Made by a program: the position numbers and the translations under genes. The notes beneath the pieces were generated by a model. It did not search any database and had not been told where the DNA came from. It saw nothing but the letters and a program-made list of their open reading frames with translations. This document shows positions 14,366 through 23,283 of a stretch of 64,000 nucleotides of DNA, one piece after another (positions within the stretch are counted from its first letter, which is position 1; every line of letters starts with the position of its first letter). The DNA is from Oscillospiraceae bacterium (GTDB lineage: Bacteria; Bacillota; Clostridia; Oscillospirales; Ruminococcaceae): positions 62,001-126,000 of the forward strand of contig JAIRWC010000012.1 in NCBI GenBank assembly GCA_031253495.1. Reading direction: 5' to 3'.

Positions 14366-15679
14366 ATGAATAAGTACGACGAACTGCGGAAAACCCACAA
14401 AAAATTTATTTACCGCGACTATGAAATAACCGAAAACGGCTTTTCGTTTTATTTTTCCATCGACGAACACGAGTTTGTCCCGCGCTGGACGTTCGACGCC
14501 GATAACGCCGGGTTTTCCGCAAACCCGGCGTTACTGCGCGAATTGGTTTTCAATCTCGGAATGGTCGAGCTTGTCAGTTACTGGAAATGCGCCTGCCCCC
14601 CCGTTGTGGAGGTTCGTTGCGGGGGCCTTGACGCTTGGCGGCTCAAGTGGTGGAAAAAGCTGTATTTGAACGGCTTGGGCGAGTTTTTTTACAGAAACGG
14701 CATTACCCCGGGGGAAGATTTTATGACGATAACGGCGAAACGGCGCGTCGAAAAAATCCCTCTCCCCGAAAACGACGCCGGGTTAAAAGGCTGCCTTATC
14801 CCCGTCGGCGGCGGGAAAGACAGCGCGGTAACGCTTGAACTGCTCGGCGAAACGCGGGAAGAAAACCTTTGTTACATAATCGGCGACATACGCAGGGCTT
14901 ATTATTCCGCGAAAACGGCGGGATACCCCGATTCCGCCATTATCAAGGTGAACCGCTCCGTCTCCCCCGCCCTGCTTGAGCTGAACAAAAAAGGCTATCT
15001 CAACGGGCATACGCCGTTCTCGGCGATAGTGGCGTTTTCATCCCTTATCTTCGCTTACGCGACGGGCAGGCGATACGTTGTTTTATCCAATGAAAGCGGC
15101 GCTAACGAGGGCAACGTTTTAAATACCGGGATAAACCATCAATACAGCAAAAGCGTCGAGTTTGAGCGGGACTTCCGCGATTACGCCAATCTAATCGGCC
15201 CGCGCGTGCTTCCCGAATATTTCAGCCTTTTGCGCCCGTGGAACGAATTAAGGATAACCGAAAGGTTTACGCGTTATCCCAAATACTTCCCCGTTTTTCA
15301 ATCCTGCAACGCGGGAACCAAAACGAACACTTGGTGCCGCAAATGCGCCAAGTGCCTGTACGTTTATATAATGCTCGCGGCATGGCTCGACGACGGCGTT
15401 CTGATAAATATTTTCGGCGAAAACCTTTTGGATAACGCGGATTTCGCCCGAACGCTCGCGGCGCTCGCCGACCCCGCCTTCGACAAGCCGTTCGAGTGCG
15501 TGGGAACGCGGGACGAAGTCAATTCCGCGCTCGGCATGGCGCTTGAAAGGCGCCGCGCCGCGCCGCCGGCGTTGCTGCGCGTTTACGCCGATAAAATAAA
15601 GCCGCCCCGTTCGGACCCGGGCGACTTTTTCGACGAAAACAATTTTGTGCCGAAGGAATTTTTAAAACTGCTGAAATGA
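14366..15679 (+). CDS. murL: PP-loop enzyme, probable UDP-MurNAc-L-Ala-L-Glu epimerase (MurL)
   Basis: A 437-residue protein (counting from the TTG at 14363 it would be 438) with a PP-loop pyrophosphatase motif GGGKDS at about 148-153. It has family-like blocks NGHTPFSAI, VVLSNESGANEG, NHQYSKS, YFSLLRPWNEL, a CxxC motif (WCRKCAKC) and KPFECVGT. These match what I recall of MurL, which epimerises the L-Glu of UDP-MurNAc-L-Ala-L-Glu to D-Glu at the cost of ATP to AMP and pyrophosphate. That fits a PP-loop fold. The call rests on remembered motifs. The safe minimum is a PP-loop ATP pyrophosphatase-like enzyme. Confidence 0.62.
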   Translation: MNKYDELRKTHKKFIYRDYEITENGFSFYFSIDEHEFVPRWTFDADNAGFSANPALLRELVFNLGMVELVSYWKCACPPVVEVRCGGLDAWRLKWWKKLYLNGLGEFFYRNGITPGEDFMTITAKRRVEKIPLPENDAGLKGCLIPVGGGKDSAVTLELLGETREENLCYIIGDIRRAYYSAKTAGYPDSAIIKVNRSVSPALLELNKKGYLNGHTPFSAIVAFSSLIFAYATGRRYVVLSNESGANEGNVLNTGINHQYSKSVEFERDFRDYANLIGPRVLPEYFSLLRPWNELRITERFTRYPKYFPVFQSCNAGTKTNTWCRKCAKCLYVYIMLAAWLDDGVLINIFGENLLDNADFARTLAALADPAFDKPFECVGTRDEVNSALGMALERRRAAPPALLRVYADKIKPPRSDPGDFFDENNFVPKEFLKLLK

Positions 15680-15685
15680 GCGCGG

Positions 15686-16015
15686 TTACGAATTTTTATC
15701 CGTTTCGCGGGATTGTTTCAGATTGTTCGTTTTGTTGCCGCGCTCGGCGAGAACGTCCTCGACCTCCCCCCATTCCAACCCCCTGTCCGCGCACAGCACG
15801 AGGATATGGTACATCAAGTCGGCGATTTCGTTCTTCAGTTCGTGTTTATCGCCGTTTTTCGCGGCGATAATCATTTCCGCGCACTCCTCGCCGCACTTTT
15901 TGAGGATTTTGTCGACGCCTTTTTCAAAAAGATAACAGGTGTAGGAATTTTCCTCGCGTTTTGAACCGCGCTCCAGAATAACCCCGTTAAGCCTGTGAAT
16001 AACGTTATCGCTCAT
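15686..16015 (-). CDS. hisE: Phosphoribosyl-ATP pyrophosphohydrolase
   Basis: Hydrolyses phosphoribosyl-ATP to phosphoribosyl-AMP, the second step of histidine synthesis. The 109-residue stand-alone HisE has the MazG-like helical motifs SYTCYLFEKGVDKILKKCGEE and NEIADLMYHILVLCADRG. It sits downstream of gap on the same strand with a GGGGGGA ribosome binding site. It is far from hisD-hisC (about 52-54 kb), so his genes are dispersed in this genome. Confidence 0.93.
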   Translation of the reverse strand: MSDNVIHRLNGVILERGSKREENSYTCYLFEKGVDKILKKCGEECAEMIIAAKNGDKHELKNEIADLMYHILVLCADRGLEWGEVEDVLAERGNKTNNLKQSRETDKNS

Positions 16016-16076
16016 ATTCCCCCCGGAACATCCGCGACGGGACGCCGTATGCGCGGCGCCCCGCCGACGGGCGGCG

Positions 16077-17090
16077 TTATTTCAATTCCGCGAAATACTT
16101 AATCGTCCTCACCATGTTGCTGGTGTAGGAATTTTCGTTATCGTACCATGAAACCACCTGAACCTGATACAGGTCGTCGGATATCGGCGTAACCATCGTC
16201 TGCGTGGCGTCGAACAGCGAACCGCAGGTTAACCCGATAACGTCGGAAGAAACGATTTCATCCTCGTTATACCCGAAAGAATCGCTTTCGGCCGCTTTCA
16301 TGGCCGCGTTAATGCCCTCTTTGGTAACGCCCGCCTTTTTGACCACGGCAATCAGCAACGTGGTGGAACCCGTGCAGACGGGAACGCGCTGCGCCGCGCC
16401 TATCAGCTTGCCTTTCAGTTCGGGGATAACCAGCCCGATTGCCTTAGCCGCGCCGGTGGAGTTAGGGACGATGTTGCACGCCGCCGCCCTCGCCCGCCTT
16501 AAATCGCCTTTCCTGTGCGGCCCGTCAAGAACCATTTGGTCGCCCGTGTAAGCGTGGATTGTCGCCATAATCCCCGACTGAACGGGCGCGTAATCGTTAA
16601 GCGTCTTAGCCATCGGGGCAAGGCAGTTGGTCGTGCAGGAGGCGGCTGATATAATGGTGTCGCCCGCCTTGAGAATATTCTCGTTCACGCCGTAAACGAC
16701 GGTGGGCAGGTCGTTTCCCGCCGGGGCGGAAATAACAACCTTCTTCGCGCCCGCGTCGATATGCGCCTGCGACTTTTCTTTTGAAACGTAAAACCCCGTA
16801 CATTCGAGAACCACGTCCACGCCGACTTTCCCCCAAGGCAAGTCCTTGGCGTCTTTCTCCTTGTAAATCTTAATCGTCTGCCCGTCTACCGTTATCGAGT
16901 CCTCGCCGGCGGAAACCGTATGCCCTTCGTATCTCTTTTGAGCGGTGTCATACTTCAAAAGATGCGCCAACATTTTCGGCTCGGTCAAGTCGTTAATCGC
17001 CACGACCTCATACCCCGCCGCGCCGAACATCTGCCTGAACGCGAGGCGCCCTATGCGCCCGAAGCCGTTAATCGCCACTTTTACTGCCAT
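16077..17090 (-). CDS. gap: Glyceraldehyde-3-phosphate dehydrogenase, type I
   Basis: Oxidises glyceraldehyde 3-phosphate to 1,3-bisphosphoglycerate with NAD in glycolysis. The 337 residues start [18 protein letters not shown] and contain the catalytic Cys motif [15 protein letters not shown]. The C-terminus is [23 protein letters not shown]. An open frame continues upstream to 17201, but the ATG at 17090 has AAGGAGG upstream and matches the family start. The extension would cover the promoter. Confidence 0.98.
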   Translation of the reverse strand: MAVKVAINGFGRIGRLAFRQMFGAAGYEVVAINDLTEPKMLAHLLKYDTAQKRYEGHTVSAGEDSITVDGQTIKIYKEKDAKDLPWGKVGVDVVLECTGFYVSKEKSQAHIDAGAKKVVISAPAGNDLPTVVYGVNENILKAGDTIISAASCTTNCLAPMAKTLNDYAPVQSGIMATIHAYTGDQMVLDGPHRKGDLRRARAAACNIVPNSTGAAKAIGLVIPELKGKLIGAAQRVPVCTGSTTLLIAVVKKAGVTKEGINAAMKAAESDSFGYNEDEIVSSDVIGLTCGSLFDATQTMVTPISDDLYQVQVVSWYDNENSYTSNMVRTIKYFAELK

Positions 17091-17126
17091 TTGTAGTTCC
17101 TCCTTTATCTGTTTAATTACGGCGTT

Positions 17127-17155
17127 ATTATACCATAAATTTAACGTCAAGTCAA
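17127..17155 (-). promoter_or_regulatory. Promoter of gap
   Basis: On the minus strand TTGACT (17155-17150), 17-base spacer, TATAAT (17132-17127) with TGG just before the -10 (extended -10). It lies 37 bases upstream of the gap start codon. Confidence 0.82.
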
Positions 17156-17278
17156 GTGAAATGTTGAAAGTTGTAACTTTACCTTTTTCGCGTATGCGCA
17201 AAATGGGCGAACGAGCCGTATTACGGACAATAAATTTTCGTAAATTTTATAAAAGCGCTGGATTTTTATCGCGTTATC

Positions 17279-17287
17279 TGTTATAAT
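17279..17287 (+). promoter_or_regulatory. Extended -10 promoter of ppdK
   Basis: TG at 17279-17280 and TATAAT at 17282-17287, 56 bases before the ppdK start. No good -35 is visible at 16-18 bases, so this is likely an extended -10 or activator-dependent promoter. Confidence 0.5.
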
Positions 17288-17342
17288 TGTAACGTTAAGG
17301 CGGGATGCCGTCAAATTTATTTTTTTAGGAGGACGACCTGTA

Positions 17343-19964
17343 ATGAGCAAAAAATTCGTTTATCTGTTTTCGGAGGGCGACGAAAAGTGGCGCGAGCTCC
17401 TCGGCGGAAAAGGAGCCAACTTAGCCGGAATGACCAAACTGGGATTACCCATCCCGCAGGGGTTTACCATTTCGACCGAGGCTTGCACGCAGTATTATGA
17501 AGACGGAGAGGTTATAAGCGGAGCCGTTCAAGCGGAAATCATGGAGAATATCGTGAAAATGGAGGGTATAACCGGTAAAAAATTCGGTGACGACGAAAAC
17601 CCTCTGCTCGTTTCCGTGCGTTCCGGCGCGCGCGCTTCCATGCCGGGGATGATGGACACCATTTTGAACCTCGGCTTGAACGACAAGGTTGTGCAAGTTA
17701 TCGCCGACAAGTCGGGCAACCCCCGCTGGGCTTACGACTGTTACAGGAGATTCATACAAATGTATTCCGACGTGGTTATGGAAGTCGGGAAGAAATATTT
17801 TGAAGAGCTGATTGACCGCATGAAGGATAAGAAAGGCGTTAAACACGACACGGAGCTTGACGCCAACGACTTGAAGGAGCTTGCCGAACAGTTCAAGGCG
17901 GAGTACAAGTCCAAACTCGGGGCCGACTTCCCCGCCGACCCGAAAGAACAGCTCATGGGCGCGATTAAGGCGGTTTTCCGTTCGTGGAACAACGAGAGGG
18001 CAAAGTATTACCGCAGAATGCACGATATTCCCTCGTCTTGGGGAACGGCGGTAAACGTGCAGGCTATGGTGTTCGGCAACCTCGGCGACACATCGGGGAC
18101 GGGCGTCGCTTTTACCCGAAACCCCTCCACCGGCGAGAAGAAGCTGTACGGCGAATTTCTAATTAACGCGCAGGGCGAGGACGTCGTCGCCGGCATCCGC
18201 ACCCCGCAGACCATCGACCAGTTAAAGGACGTCATGCCGGAAGCGTACGGGAAATTCGTGGAAATCTGCGGCAAACTTGAAAACCATTATAAAGACATGC
18301 AGGATATGGAGTTCACAATCGAGGATAAACAGCTGTATATGCTCCAGACCCGCAACGGCAAGCGCACGGCGGCGGCGGCTTTGAAAATTGCCTGCGACTT
18401 GATTGACGAGGGAATGAAAACCGAGGCTGAAGCCGTCTGCATGATTGACCCGAAGCAGCTTGACGCGCTTTTGCACCCGCAGTTTGAACCGGCGGCCCTG
18501 AAAGCGGCGGCGGTTATAGGGAAAGGTTTGCCCGCTTCCCCCGGGGCGGCTTGCGGGCAGGTGGCGTTCACGGCGGAAGCGGCGGCGGAATGGGGCAAAT
18601 CCGATAAAAAGGTTATACTCGTCCGTCTTGAGACCTCTCCGGAGGATATAGAAGGTATGCACTATTCGCAGGGGATTCTCACCGCGAGGGGCGGAATGAC
18701 CTCCCACGCGGCGGTCGTCGCCCGCGGAATGGGAACCTGTTGCGTGGCCGGTTGCGGCGAGATAAAAATCGACGAAGAAGGCAAAAACTTTGAATTAGGC
18801 GGCAAAACGTATAAAGAGGGCGACTTCATTTCCCTTGACGGCACGACGGGCAACATCTACGGCGAAGCCGTAAAAACCGTCGAGGCGACAATCGGCGGCG
18901 AGTTCGAGCGGATTATGAAACTGGCGGATAAATTCAAAACGCTTAAAGTCCGCACCAACGCCGACACGCCCGCCGACGCGAAAACAGCCGTTTCGTTCGG
19001 CGCGCAGGGCATCGGATTGTGCCGCACGGAGCATATGTTCTTTGAGGCGGACAGGATAGCGGCCATAAGGGAGATGATTTGTTCCGAAACCGTCGAGCAG
19101 CGAGAGACGGCTTTAGCGAAGTTGGAACCCATGCAGCAGGGCGATTTCGAGGGGATTTACGAAGCTATGGGCGACTATCCCGTGACAATCCGTTTCCTTG
19201 ACCCGCCTTTGCACGAGTTCCTCCCGACGGAAGAGGACGACATAGCAAATTTAGCCAAGACCATGGGCAAGACCGTCGCCGACATTCACGCGATTATCGC
19301 CTCTTTGCACGAGTTCAACCCGATGATGGGGCACAGGGGCTGCCGTTTGGCGGTAACTTATCCCGAAATCGCGGCGATGCAAACCAGGGCGGTCATAAAA
19401 GCGGCAATCGCGGTTAATAAAAAGGGTATGAACGTCGTTCCCGAAATTATGATTCCGTTAATCGGCGAAGTTAAGGAGTTGGCGTTCGTTAAAAAGATTG
19501 TGGTTGAAACCGCCGACAAGCTGATTAAGGAAGCCGGCGTGAATATGAAATATTTGGTCGGCACGATGATTGAAATTCCGCGCGCCGCCCTTACCGCGGA
19601 TGAAGTAGCCAAGGAAGCGGAATTTTTCTCGTTCGGCACGAACGATTTAACGCAGATGACCTTCGGGTTCTCGCGCGACGACGCCGGCAAATTCCTCGAG
19701 TCTTATTACAAAGAAAGCATTTATGAATCCGACCCGTTCGCGAGGTTGGACCAAACCGGCGTGGGCAAATTGGTGGAAATGGCCTGCAAATTAGGGCGCC
19801 AAACCCGCCCCGACATAAAGCTCGGCATATGCGGCGAACACGGCGGCGACCCCTCCACCATCTCGTTTTGCCATAACGTCGGGTTGGATTACGTGTCCTG
19901 CTCGCCGTTCAGGGTGCCGATTGCGAGGTTGGCGGCGGCCCAGGCGGCGATTGAAAGCAAGTAA
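17343..19964 (+). CDS. ppdK: Pyruvate, phosphate dikinase
   Basis: Interconverts pyruvate + ATP + phosphate with phosphoenolpyruvate + AMP + pyrophosphate; in clostridia it often acts in the glycolytic direction. The 873 residues have the standard layout: an N-terminal nucleotide-binding domain (SVRSGARASMPGMMDT), a swivelling phosphohistidine domain with His455 in GGMTSHAAVVARG, and a C-terminal PEP/pyruvate barrel with GICGEHGGDP and SCSPFRVPIARLAAAQA. AGGAGG precedes the ATG. It is divergent from gap. A hairpin after the stop may terminate it. Confidence 0.98.
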   Translation: MSKKFVYLFSEGDEKWRELLGGKGANLAGMTKLGLPIPQGFTISTEACTQYYEDGEVISGAVQAEIMENIVKMEGITGKKFGDDENPLLVSVRSGARASMPGMMDTILNLGLNDKVVQVIADKSGNPRWAYDCYRRFIQMYSDVVMEVGKKYFEELIDRMKDKKGVKHDTELDANDLKELAEQFKAEYKSKLGADFPADPKEQLMGAIKAVFRSWNNERAKYYRRMHDIPSSWGTAVNVQAMVFGNLGDTSGTGVAFTRNPSTGEKKLYGEFLINAQGEDVVAGIRTPQTIDQLKDVMPEAYGKFVEICGKLENHYKDMQDMEFTIEDKQLYMLQTRNGKRTAAAALKIACDLIDEGMKTEAEAVCMIDPKQLDALLHPQFEPAALKAAAVIGKGLPASPGAACGQVAFTAEAAAEWGKSDKKVILVRLETSPEDIEGMHYSQGILTARGGMTSHAAVVARGMGTCCVAGCGEIKIDEEGKNFELGGKTYKEGDFISLDGTTGNIYGEAVKTVEATIGGEFERIMKLADKFKTLKVRTNADTPADAKTAVSFGAQGIGLCRTEHMFFEADRIAAIREMICSETVEQRETALAKLEPMQQGDFEGIYEAMGDYPVTIRFLDPPLHEFLPTEEDDIANLAKTMGKTVADIHAIIASLHEFNPMMGHRGCRLAVTYPEIAAMQTRAVIKAAIAVNKKGMNVVPEIMIPLIGEVKELAFVKKIVVETADKLIKEAGVNMKYLVGTMIEIPRAALTADEVAKEAEFFSFGTNDLTQMTFGFSRDDAGKFLESYYKESIYESDPFARLDQTGVGKLVEMACKLGRQTRPDIKLGICGEHGGDPSTISFCHNVGLDYVSCSPFRVPIARLAAAQAAIESK

Positions 19965-20001
19965 TACGATTCGCTTATTTCGGAATAAGGCTGACGGAAA
20001 G

Positions 20002-20040
20002 TCGCCCTTGCCATGGCCGAGGCCGCGGCGAGGGCGATTT
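20002..20040 (+). terminator. Probable terminator of ppdK
   Basis: TCGCCCTTGCC (20002-20012) pairs with GGCGAGGGCGA (20027-20037) through 11 bp with one G-T pair, followed by TTTCTTA. The T tail is short, so termination may be partial. Confidence 0.6.
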
Positions 20041-20124
20041 CTTATAATGAGGGCGTGGTGTCAACCGAAGATTTAATGCCCCAAAATCACGCGTATCGGC
20101 ACTTCAAAAAGGAGCGACAAGAAA

Positions 20125-20907
20125 ATGAAAAAACGTATTTTATCGACAGTCATCGCGCTCTCCCTCGCCGCTTGCGGAGGAGGCGGCGGCACTTACGAGT
20201 CGGAACCGGAACCCCGCAGAACGGCAACGTTGGACGCCGCAACGACCGAACCGCCTGCTTCAACCGTAACAGTCGGCGAAATAATCCAATTCGGCGGGTA
20301 TGACTGGCGCGTGCTTGACGTAAAAGACGGCAAAGCCTTAATCCTCACCGACAAGGTAATGGAAGACAGGGCGTACAACGAAAAAGATAAAGGCGTAACC
20401 TGGGAAACCTGCGATTTACGCGCATACTTGAACGGCGAATTTTATAACTCGTTCGGCAAAAAAGACAAGGCGAAGATAATCAAAACCAAAATCAGCAACA
20501 AGGACAACCAGTGGTTCGGTACGCCGGGCGGAAACGATACCGACGATTATATCTTCCTGTTAAGCCTTGAGGAAGTCGTAAAATACTTCGGCGACAGCGG
20601 GCAACTGCGAAATCAGCTCAAGAACGACGGCAGGTACGACTGGTATACAGACGAATATTTCCCGTGGATAGACGACCAATACAACGACGACAGGATAGCC
20701 TGCCACATGGGCGGCACATATTACGATAATTATTATGAAGAAGAATACACCATGGACGAAGGTGAAGCATCCGGTTGGTGGCTCCGGTCGCCGGGCTTCG
20801 ATAGTAGCAACGCCGCCTACGTCTACAGCGACGGCATTGTCTACGTCAACGGCTTCTTTGTCTACAGCCCTTACGGCGTTCGCCCCGCTTTGTGGATTAA
20901 GCTGTAA
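20125..20907 (+). CDS. DUF6273-like lipoprotein
   Basis: A 260-residue predicted lipoprotein. The signal peptide MKKRILSTVIALSLAAC ends in a lipobox with Cys17, followed by a glycine stretch and a Thr/Glu-rich linker to about residue 50. The rest matches the DUF6273 pattern: IIQFGGYDWRVLDVKDGKALILTDKV, TWETCDLRAYLNGEFYNSF, then SGWWLRSPG and YGVRPALWIKL at the end. Such domains are common on surface proteins of gut Clostridia; function unknown. GGAG precedes the start. Confidence 0.82.
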   Translation: MKKRILSTVIALSLAACGGGGGTYESEPEPRRTATLDAATTEPPASTVTVGEIIQFGGYDWRVLDVKDGKALILTDKVMEDRAYNEKDKGVTWETCDLRAYLNGEFYNSFGKKDKAKIIKTKISNKDNQWFGTPGGNDTDDYIFLLSLEEVVKYFGDSGQLRNQLKNDGRYDWYTDEYFPWIDDQYNDDRIACHMGGTYYDNYYEEEYTMDEGEASGWWLRSPGFDSSNAAYVYSDGIVYVNGFFVYSPYGVRPALWIKL

Positions 20908-20953
20908 GAGGTGTATGCGTCAACTTTTATTGTACTATATCATTTTTCAAAGA

Positions 20954-21862
20954 TTATTTTTTTCCGCTCGCCGCGAACTGCAAAAGCATCTGCGCCGTCA
21001 CGGCGGCCATGAACACCAGCCAACCGGGGTGCCACGCGCCGAAAACAAAGCCGATAAACATATAAAGCGAAGCCGCCGAAACCCATATGACCCCGCTCAG
21101 CAATCCGAACCTTTCGTTTTCCGCGAATTTTTCGGGAAACTCTTTTTCGGTCCATTTTTTGAACTGCGGTTTTTGGCGGTCTTCCATTGTTAAACCGAGA
21201 TAAATCAAGACAGCCGTTCCGATAACGACGGGCAGGGCGACCGTTAGCCCCGCGTGAAGCGCCTGTTCGGATTTGATGTGTTCGCCCCAATCGTAATTTT
21301 TCAAATTCGCGGTGTTTATGCCCGCCATGAACTCGCCCGCCCCGAATAAAATCCCCGCCAATATTAAACCGACGGCCAGCGCGAATAACAAGCCTTTTTC
21401 TTTTTTCATGGGGTATACGGAAGGAGAATCTTGCGTCAGCCCCAGATAGGTGTAAGCCGCCGCCGAAATTGCGATAAACGGCGCCGCCGTCGTTAAGATT
21501 GTTCCCAAATTGTCGGTTTTCCACCACACGAAAAGGGTCGCGAATATCCCGATTATCGCCGCGGCGGTCACGGCGGCGTAACCGACGGCGTGGAATTTGT
21601 CCGACGGCTTGTCTTGCGAAAAGAAACCGTTGATGACTTCCCGCCGTTTTTCCATTCCGGCAAGCTTGGCGATTTCGGCTAAATCGCCGAGTTCGGCGAC
21701 CGCTTTCGTGACCGCCTCGTCTTCGCTCGTCCCCTTCTCGATAAGGTCGCGGACGCGCTCAAGCGTATTCGCCGCAACTTCTTCGCGAAAGCCGTTTAAC
21801 TGCGGCGTTTCCTCATAACCGGCGAACAGTTCCGCCGCCGCCGATTTAATCCTGTCTTCCAT
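20954..21862 (-). CDS. Permease prefix domain membrane protein
   Basis: A 302-residue membrane protein. The N-terminal 70 residues (LNGFREEVAANTLERVRDLI, GTSEDEAVTKAVAELGD) are the helical domain called permease prefix domain 1 in Bacillota. About six hydrophobic segments follow. The ATG at 21862 was chosen because GGAGGA ends 6 bases upstream; the ATG at 21868 would abut it. It lies just downstream of the SPFH gene on the same strand. Function unknown. Confidence 0.72.
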   Translation of the reverse strand: MEDRIKSAAAELFAGYEETPQLNGFREEVAANTLERVRDLIEKGTSEDEAVTKAVAELGDLAEIAKLAGMEKRREVINGFFSQDKPSDKFHAVGYAAVTAAAIIGIFATLFVWWKTDNLGTILTTAAPFIAISAAAYTYLGLTQDSPSVYPMKKEKGLLFALAVGLILAGILFGAGEFMAGINTANLKNYDWGEHIKSEQALHAGLTVALPVVIGTAVLIYLGLTMEDRQKPQFKKWTEKEFPEKFAENERFGLLSGVIWVSAASLYMFIGFVFGAWHPGWLVFMAAVTAQMLLQFAASGKK

Positions 21863-21903
21863 AGTCATTCCTCCAACAATGCCGAAATTATTTTCGCCGT
21901 GAT

Positions 21904-22809
21904 TTATCCGGTCGCCTCGTTATTCGCCGCGGCGCCGTTGGTTACGAAAATGCCGACCGTGTCGCCCAAGACGGTTGAGACGTTTTTCCCGTCCCATTGC
22001 AGAACTTTAAGGTACTCTATATACGTCGGGTCTTTGGCTAACTGTTCTTGAATAAGCCGCACGGCGGTCGCCTCGGCTTCGGCTTTCGCGACTATGGCGG
22101 CGGCCTCGCCGCGCGCCTGCTCTTCTTGCTGCAGCGCCTCGCCTTTCGCGATTTCGACGTTGCGTTCCGCGATGACCTTGGCTTTTTCCAACTCTTGCTT
22201 TTCAGCCAAAACCTCTTGTTCCGCGGTTGATTTGCGTTCAATCGCCGCGTTAAATTCCGAGCTGAAATCAAAGTTGGTGATATTAAACACGTCGATAACA
22301 ATACCGTATTCGGATACTTTCGCGGACAACGCCTGTTTCATGTCTTCGGCGACAAGCTGCCTGTTGGTAATCAGTTCTTCGGCTCTGAATTTGGCCGTAG
22401 TCTGCTTTACGCAATCCTGCACGGCGGGATACAAGATTTTTTCCGCGATGTCCAATCCCACTTCTTTGTATATGGCGGCGGACGAAGACGCCAGCAACCG
22501 ATAGTTCACGGAAGTCGTGCTTGAAACCGTCTGCAAGTCTTTTGACGCCGCCACGCTGGCCACGTCGTATTTCTGGACGCGGTTATCTACGGAAACGATA
22601 TTCTGCCACGGGGCTTTGACGTGAATGCCCGGCGACAGCGTCGCGGAATCGTTTACGCTGCCGAAAGTTACAAGCAGCCCGGTGTGTCCCGCCGCGACCT
22701 GCCCAAGGCAAGAGAACGCCAACAAGATTATCAGGACGAGCGTCGCGGTCGCCGCCGCAATCGCCTTAGCGGCGGATATGTCGCCGTCTTTGTTTTTGAC
22801 TAATTTCAT
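21904..22809 (-). CDS. SPFH/prohibitin-family membrane protein
   Basis: A 301-residue protein of the SPFH (stomatin/prohibitin/flotillin) group. One N-terminal membrane segment (about 15-37) is followed by the SPFH domain (GHTGLLVTFGSVNDSATLSPGIHV to about 200) and a charged coiled coil (about 185-260, EQEVLAEKQELEKAKVIAERNVEIAKGE broken by alanine-rich turns). Relatives form membrane-bound rings that control proteases or membrane domains. No FtsH or NfeD partner is adjacent. Confidence 0.88.
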   Translation of the reverse strand: MKLVKNKDGDISAAKAIAAATATLVLIILLAFSCLGQVAAGHTGLLVTFGSVNDSATLSPGIHVKAPWQNIVSVDNRVQKYDVASVAASKDLQTVSSTTSVNYRLLASSSAAIYKEVGLDIAEKILYPAVQDCVKQTTAKFRAEELITNRQLVAEDMKQALSAKVSEYGIVIDVFNITNFDFSSEFNAAIERKSTAEQEVLAEKQELEKAKVIAERNVEIAKGEALQQEEQARGEAAAIVAKAEAEATAVRLIQEQLAKDPTYIEYLKVLQWDGKNVSTVLGDTVGIFVTNGAAANNEATG

Positions 22810-22937
22810 TTCTTTTTACCTCGTTTCATTTGTTGGTTATTGTATTCGTAACGGGGCGCGAACCCCGCGCATACCGCGTTCGCCGGGGGCGGCGTTATAT
22901 CGGATTTTCGGTTTTTTGCCTTATATGACCGTCGGTA

Positions 22938-22966
22938 TTGACAAAACCGTAATAATGTGCTATATT
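22938..22966 (+). promoter_or_regulatory. Promoter of the four-cysteine small protein gene
   Basis: TTGACA (22938-22943), 17-base spacer, TATATT (22961-22966) with TGTG before the -10, 38 bases before the start codon. Confidence 0.78.
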
Positions 22967-23003
22967 AACCGTAGCGCCGTTATAAATTAAGGAGGATAAT
23001 CTT

Positions 23004-23225
23004 ATGGCGAAGAAAAGGCTATTCGGGAACAACATAAAACCCGCCTGCAAATACTGTGAATTCAGCAAGGCGGGCGAACCTGACAGCGAAAAAATGAACT
23101 GCTCGAAATTCGGCGAGGTAAAATCCTACGATTCGTGCAAAAAGTTCGAGTATTCGCCGTTGAAGCGCATCCCGAAAAAGGAAATCGGGCTCGCCCATTC
23201 CGACGTGAACAAAATAGACTTCTGA
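23004..23225 (+). CDS. Small four-cysteine protein
   Basis: A 73-residue protein with four cysteines (Cys15, Cys18, Cys33, Cys45) in the pattern CxxC-x14-C-x11-C, consistent with a zinc or iron-sulfur site. The rest is charged and basic, with no membrane segment. It has its own consensus promoter, a strong AAGGAGG site and a terminator, so it is a real monocistronic gene. I do not recognise a function; similar short hypothetical proteins occur in Clostridia. Confidence 0.82.
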   Translation: MAKKRLFGNNIKPACKYCEFSKAGEPDSEKMNCSKFGEVKSYDSCKKFEYSPLKRIPKKEIGLAHSDVNKIDF

Positions 23226-23230
23226 CAAAT

Positions 23231-23262
23231 CCCGGGGCGTCGCGCGGACGCTCCGGGGTTTT
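23231..23262 (+). terminator. Terminator of the four-cysteine protein gene
   Basis: CCCGGGGCGTC (23231-23241) pairs with GACGCTCCGGG (23247-23257) through 11 bp with one G-T pair, followed by TTTTAT. Confidence 0.75.
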
Positions 23263-23283
23263 ATCGCGGCGAACCGATAAATT

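Noticed and set aside
17091..17201. N-terminal extension of gap
   Set aside because: It overlaps the gap promoter and ribosome binding site; GAPDH starts [13 protein letters not shown].
20013..20303. A 96-codon plus-strand open frame before the lipoprotein
   Set aside because: It begins in the ppdK terminator hairpin and overlaps the lipoprotein in another frame with arginine-rich composition.
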